Origin: Bacteroidaceae bacterium | GTDB lineage: Bacteria; Bacteroidota; Bacteroidia; Bacteroidales; Bacteroidaceae | DNA: 64,000 nucleotides | NCBI GenBank assembly: GCA_017471185.1 | Contig: JAFUVZ010000034.1 | Location: 1-64,000, forward strand | Reading direction: 5' to 3' | The notes under the pieces: model-generated | Databases searched by the model: none | Told to the model about the DNA's origin: nothing | The model's input: only the letters and a program-made list of their open reading frames with translations | Translations under genes and position numbers: made by a program | In this document: one piece after another, positions 60,965 to 64,000 of the stretch | Position numbering within the stretch: position 1 is the stretch's first letter | How the letters are laid out: every line of letters starts with the position of its first letter

Positions 60965-60999
60965 TTTGCTGTTCAAACCTATTTATAACCTATAATTTG
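60965..60999 (+). promoter_or_regulatory. Predicted promoter of speA
   Basis: TTTG at 60965-60968 and TATAATTTG at 60991-60999 approximate the Bacteroidetes promoter, with a 22-base spacer and one extra base in the -7 box. The ATG is 16 bases further. Confidence 0.4.
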
Positions 61000-61015
61000 T
61001 GAGATTCAGCAGAAA

Positions 61016-62908
61016 ATGAGAAAATGGCGTATTGAAGACTCTGAAGAGCTTTACAACATCAAGGGATGGGGCGCTTCATACTTTGGTATCAATGACAAAG
61101 GTCATGTGGTCGTTACTCCGTTGAAAGACGGAGTGGAGGTCGATTTAAGAGAGCTGGTTGACGAACTCTCGTTGCGTGACGTAACGGCTCCCATGCTGGT
61201 ACGTTTTCCTGACATCCTTGATAACCGTATAGAGAAAATCTCGCATTGCTTCAAACGGGCGGCTGAGGAGTATAACTATAAAGCTCAGAACTTCATCATC
61301 TATCCTATCAAGGTAAACCAGATGAGGCCCGTAGTGGAGGAAGTAGTGAGCCACGGCAAGAAGTACAACCTGGGACTGGAGGCTGGCTCAAAGCCTGAGC
61401 TTCATGCGGTGATTGCCACGAACATGGACTCAGACTCGCTGATTATCTGCAACGGATATAAGGACGAAAGTTATATAGAACTGGCGTTGCTGGCTCAGAA
61501 GATGGGCAAACGTATCTTCCTTGTGGTAGAGAAGATGAACGAGCTGAAGCTGATTGCAAAGATTGCCAAGACACTGGACGTGAGGCCAAACATCGGCATC
61601 CGCATTAAGCTGGCTTCATCCGGAAGTGGTAAATGGGAGCAAAGCGGTGGTGACGGCAGTAAGTTCGGACTAACCTCCAGCGAATTGTTAGAAGCCCTTG
61701 ACTTCCTCACCGAAAAGAAGATGGAGGATTGTCTGAAGCTAATTCATTTCCATATCGGTAGTCAGGTGACAAAGATTCGCCATATCCAGACAGCTCTGGT
61801 GGAAGCCTCACAATTCTATGTACAGCTGCACCACTTGGGCTTTAACGTGGAATTTGTGGATATTGGTGGCGGACTGGGTGTGGATTATGACGGCACTCGC
61901 TCTGGCATCAATGAGGGCAGTGTGAACTACTCTATCCAGGAGTATGTGAACGACGCCATTTCTACATTGGTGGATATCAGTGACAAAAACAATATTCCTC
62001 ATCCAAACATCATCACGGAGAGTGGGCGCGCTTTGTCTGCCTATCATTCAGTGTTGATTTTCGATGTATTGGAAACGGCTCATCTGCCAGAGTGGGATGA
62101 TGAGGAAGACATCAGTGAGAACGACCACGAACTGGTTCGCGAACTTTACAGTATATGGGACAAGCTGAATCAGAACACTATGCTGGAGGCTTTCCATGAT
62201 GCCGAGCAGATTAGAGACGAATCACTGAACCTGTTCAGCCACGGACTGGTAGATTTGCAGACTCGCGCCAAGATAGAGTGCCTGTATTGGAGCGTGATGC
62301 GAGAAGTGAACCACATCGCACAGAACCTGAAGCATACGCCTGACGAGCTGCGTGGCTTACCAAAGCTCTTGGCGGATAAGTATTTCTGCAATTTCTCTTT
62401 GTTCCAGTCCTTGCCCGACTCATGGTCTATCGACCAGATATTCCCTATCATGCCGTTGCAACGTTTGGACGAGAAACCTGACAAGGAGGCAACACTGCAG
62501 GATATCACTTGCGACTCTGACGGAAAGATTGCCAACTTTATCTCTACCAGAAGCGTGACCAACTACCTGCCAGTTCATTCGCTGAAACAGAAGGAACATT
62601 ATTATATAGGTGTGTTCTTGGTTGGTGCTTATCAGGAAATCTTGGGCGACATGCACAATTTGTTTGGCGATACCAACGCCGTGCATATCTCTGTTGACGA
62701 AAAAGGCTATACCATCGACCAGGTGATTGATGGCGAAACGGTGGCTGAGGTGCTCGACTATGTGCAATTCAATCCCAAGAAGCTGGTAAGAACTTTGGAG
62801 ACTTGGGTAAGTAAGTCAGTGAAGGAAGGCAAGATCACCGTTGATGAGGGCAAGGAGTTCCTGTCTAACTATCGCTCAGGACTCTACGGATACACATACC
62901 TTGAATAG
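61016..62908 (+). CDS. speA: Biosynthetic arginine decarboxylase
   Basis: SpeA converts arginine to agmatine, the first step of spermidine synthesis. The 630 residues match the PLP fold III enzyme. The PLP Lys is in YPIKVNQ (Lys99). GSGKWEQSGGDGSKFGL, HIGSQ and a VDIGGGLGVDYDG stretch follow, ITCDSDGKI carries the active-site Cys, and the C terminus ends YGYTYLE. argB lies 20 bases downstream. Confidence 0.95.
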   Translation: MRKWRIEDSEELYNIKGWGASYFGINDKGHVVVTPLKDGVEVDLRELVDELSLRDVTAPMLVRFPDILDNRIEKISHCFKRAAEEYNYKAQNFIIYPIKVNQMRPVVEEVVSHGKKYNLGLEAGSKPELHAVIATNMDSDSLIICNGYKDESYIELALLAQKMGKRIFLVVEKMNELKLIAKIAKTLDVRPNIGIRIKLASSGSGKWEQSGGDGSKFGLTSSELLEALDFLTEKKMEDCLKLIHFHIGSQVTKIRHIQTALVEASQFYVQLHHLGFNVEFVDIGGGLGVDYDGTRSGINEGSVNYSIQEYVNDAISTLVDISDKNNIPHPNIITESGRALSAYHSVLIFDVLETAHLPEWDDEEDISENDHELVRELYSIWDKLNQNTMLEAFHDAEQIRDESLNLFSHGLVDLQTRAKIECLYWSVMREVNHIAQNLKHTPDELRGLPKLLADKYFCNFSLFQSLPDSWSIDQIFPIMPLQRLDEKPDKEATLQDITCDSDGKIANFISTRSVTNYLPVHSLKQKEHYYIGVFLVGAYQEILGDMHNLFGDTNAVHISVDEKGYTIDQVIDGETVAEVLDYVQFNPKKLVRTLETWVSKSVKEGKITVDEGKEFLSNYRSGLYGYTYLE

Positions 62909-62928
62909 AGCTATTAATGTAGATTAAA

Positions 62929-63714
62929 ATGAATAACGGTCAATATATGTCCCATCTCACTTTGGTGAAGGTTGGCGGCAAAATTGTGGAAGAGCCAGCG
63001 AGCTTGCAAAAGCTGCTTGATGATTTCGCCCAGATAAAAGGCTACAAAGTGCTGGTTCACGGAGGAGGACGGTCAGCCACCAGAATCGCCTCCCAACTGG
63101 GTATCGAGAGTCAGATGGTAAACGGCAGACGCATCACTGATGCCGAAACGCTCAAAGTAGTGACGATGGTCTATGGCGGACTGGTCAACAAGAATATCGT
63201 GTCGGGTCTGCAAGCCAGGGATATAAATGCCGTAGGGCTTACGGGTGCAGATATGAACGTGATTCTGTCTGACAAACGCCCGGTAAAAGACATTGACTAC
63301 GGATTTGTGGGAGATGTGAAGCAGGTAAATGGAGGCAGGCTGGCAGAACTCATTAAATCAAATATCGTGCCCGTAATGGCCCCATTGACTCATGATGGTC
63401 AAGGTCATATTCTGAATACCAACGCCGATACCATAGCCAGTGAAACAGCCAAGGCATTGGCCGCCTACTTCGATGTGACACTTATCTATTGTTTCGAGAA
63501 AAAAGGTGTGTTGAGCGATGAGACGGATGATAACAGTGTGATAACGGAAATCAACCGTCAGCAATTCAGCCGACTGGTGGAGCAAGGAGTGATACAGGGA
63601 GGAATGATACCTAAATTAGAGAATGCTTTCCATGCGATAGATGCGGGCGTTAACCAGGTGATTATCACCTCATCAGACACTATCGATGGCCGTCATGGAA
63701 CAAAAATCAGATAA
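62929..63714 (+). CDS. argB: Acetylglutamate kinase
   Basis: ArgB phosphorylates N-acetylglutamate (or N-succinylglutamate, in Bacteroidales) in arginine synthesis. The 261 residues include LVKVGGKIVEE at the start, HGGGRSATRIA, NGRRITDAETLKVVTM and GGMIPKLENAF. The start could be the ATG at 62929 or the one at 62947, which gives a closer N terminus. With speA just upstream, it links arginine synthesis with arginine use. Confidence 0.93.
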   Translation: MNNGQYMSHLTLVKVGGKIVEEPASLQKLLDDFAQIKGYKVLVHGGGRSATRIASQLGIESQMVNGRRITDAETLKVVTMVYGGLVNKNIVSGLQARDINAVGLTGADMNVILSDKRPVKDIDYGFVGDVKQVNGGRLAELIKSNIVPVMAPLTHDGQGHILNTNADTIASETAKALAAYFDVTLIYCFEKKGVLSDETDDNSVITEINRQQFSRLVEQGVIQGGMIPKLENAFHAIDAGVNQVIITSSDTIDGRHGTKIR

Positions 63715-63731
63715 TTTTTTGAGAGAACAGT

Positions 63732-63756
63732 GTAACTTTTCACCGTTTCATCCGTC
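63732..63756 (+). promoter_or_regulatory. ECF-type promoter before the sigma gene
   Basis: GTAAC at 63732-63736, a 16-base spacer and CGTC at 63753-63756 resemble an ECF sigma promoter (AAC at -35, CGTC at -10), 15 bases before the sigma gene start. This suggests autoregulation. Confidence 0.45.
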
Positions 63757-63771
63757 TATATAAATGAAGAG

Positions 63772-64000
63772 ATGAAAGAAATCAGCTTTCGTGACGACAT
63801 CCTTCCACTGAAGGACAAACTCTTTCGGGTGGCTTTGCGCATTACGTTCGACAGAGCGGAAGCAGAGGATATCGTGCAGGAAACGCTCATCAAGGTCTGG
63901 AACAGACGGGAGGAGTGGAACTCGCTGGAATCTATTGAGGCTTATTGCCTCACGCTGACAAAGAATCTCGCTATTGACATGCGGGAAAGAATGGATTCAA
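63772..64000 (+). CDS. ECF RNA polymerase sigma factor (5' part)
   Basis: The window ends after 76 codons of this gene. The visible part is sigma-70 region 2: FRVALRITFDRAEAEDIVQE, then TLIKVWNRREEW and TLTKNLAIDMRER. The start at 63772 is the only ATG in frame. The upstream ATG at 63764 stops after three codons. Region 4 and a possible anti-sigma partner lie outside the window. Confidence 0.88.
   Translation, partial: MKEISFRDDILPLKDKLFRVALRITFDRAEAEDIVQETLIKVWNRREEWNSLESIEAYCLTLTKNLAIDMRERMDS

Noticed and set aside
1..64000. tRNA, rRNA and insertion sequences
   Set aside because: I looked for cloverleaf-like gene-free stretches, transposase motifs and terminal repeats. No gap between genes is large enough or fits, apart from the features listed.

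Overview
The window is a stretch of chromosome from a Bacteroidota organism, order Bacteroidales, most like Prevotella and relatives. The evidence is the gldH gliding-type lipoprotein, ricT next to holB, the purH-mreB-mreC-mreD-mrdA-rodA block, many short lipoproteins with a Cys near residue 20, scarce Shine-Dalgarno sequences, and repeated occurrences of the Bacteroidetes promoter core TAnnTTTG, several with TTTG 19 to 20 bases upstream. I see no rRNA, tRNA, CRISPR array, insertion sequence or phage gene. Genus is inference.

Layout. 1-483 is a gene-free leader packed with short repeats and hairpins. 484-4470 (+) carries metF, holB, ricT and gldH. 4467-11818 (-) is the cell-shape block purH, mreB, mreC, mreD, PBP2 and RodA. 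11975-18798 (-) holds an Ig-like lipoprotein, a DUF3108 protein, an ABC-F ATPase and an M13 metallopeptidase. 18991-25639 (+) is a tripartite RND efflux operon ending in an LpxA-like acyltransferase with altered active-site residues. 25812-30192 (+) pairs a Tat-exported Gfo/Idh oxidoreductase with a large exported HEAT plus double DUF1080 protein, which together look like a 3-keto-glycoside cleavage module. 30423-34670 has a beta-lactamase-fold lipoprotein, a serpin and a C69 peptidase.

34754-39275 is an accessory cluster: ferritin-like protein, two FMN split-barrel proteins, a 57-residue winged-helix protein, a metallo-beta-lactamase-fold hydrolase and a cupin, divergent from an AraC regulator joined to a YhhN membrane protein. 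39226-48541 (-) holds lolC-like, rbfA, a GH36 alpha-galactosidase coupled to a YfhO membrane protein, dprA, a thioesterase and a U32 protein. 48626-55852 has a TlpA-like thioredoxin with dus, a PAP2 enzyme with an epimerase, a NamZ-type muramidase divergent from an ASKHA kinase, RNase H1 and shikimate kinase. 55872-60089 is a carbohydrate locus (deacetylase, six-hairpin enzyme, sialate-type esterase). 60157-64000 has cutC, speA, argB and the start of an ECF sigma factor.

Themes: envelope growth and peptidoglycan (RodA, PBP2, Mre, NamZ, kinase), exported glycan metabolism (DUF1080 module, GH36, deacetylase locus), and exported peptidases with a possible endogenous inhibitor (M13, C69, serpin). 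A short A/T-rich repeat family recurs between genes and has been read into the coding sequences of RodA and YfhO.
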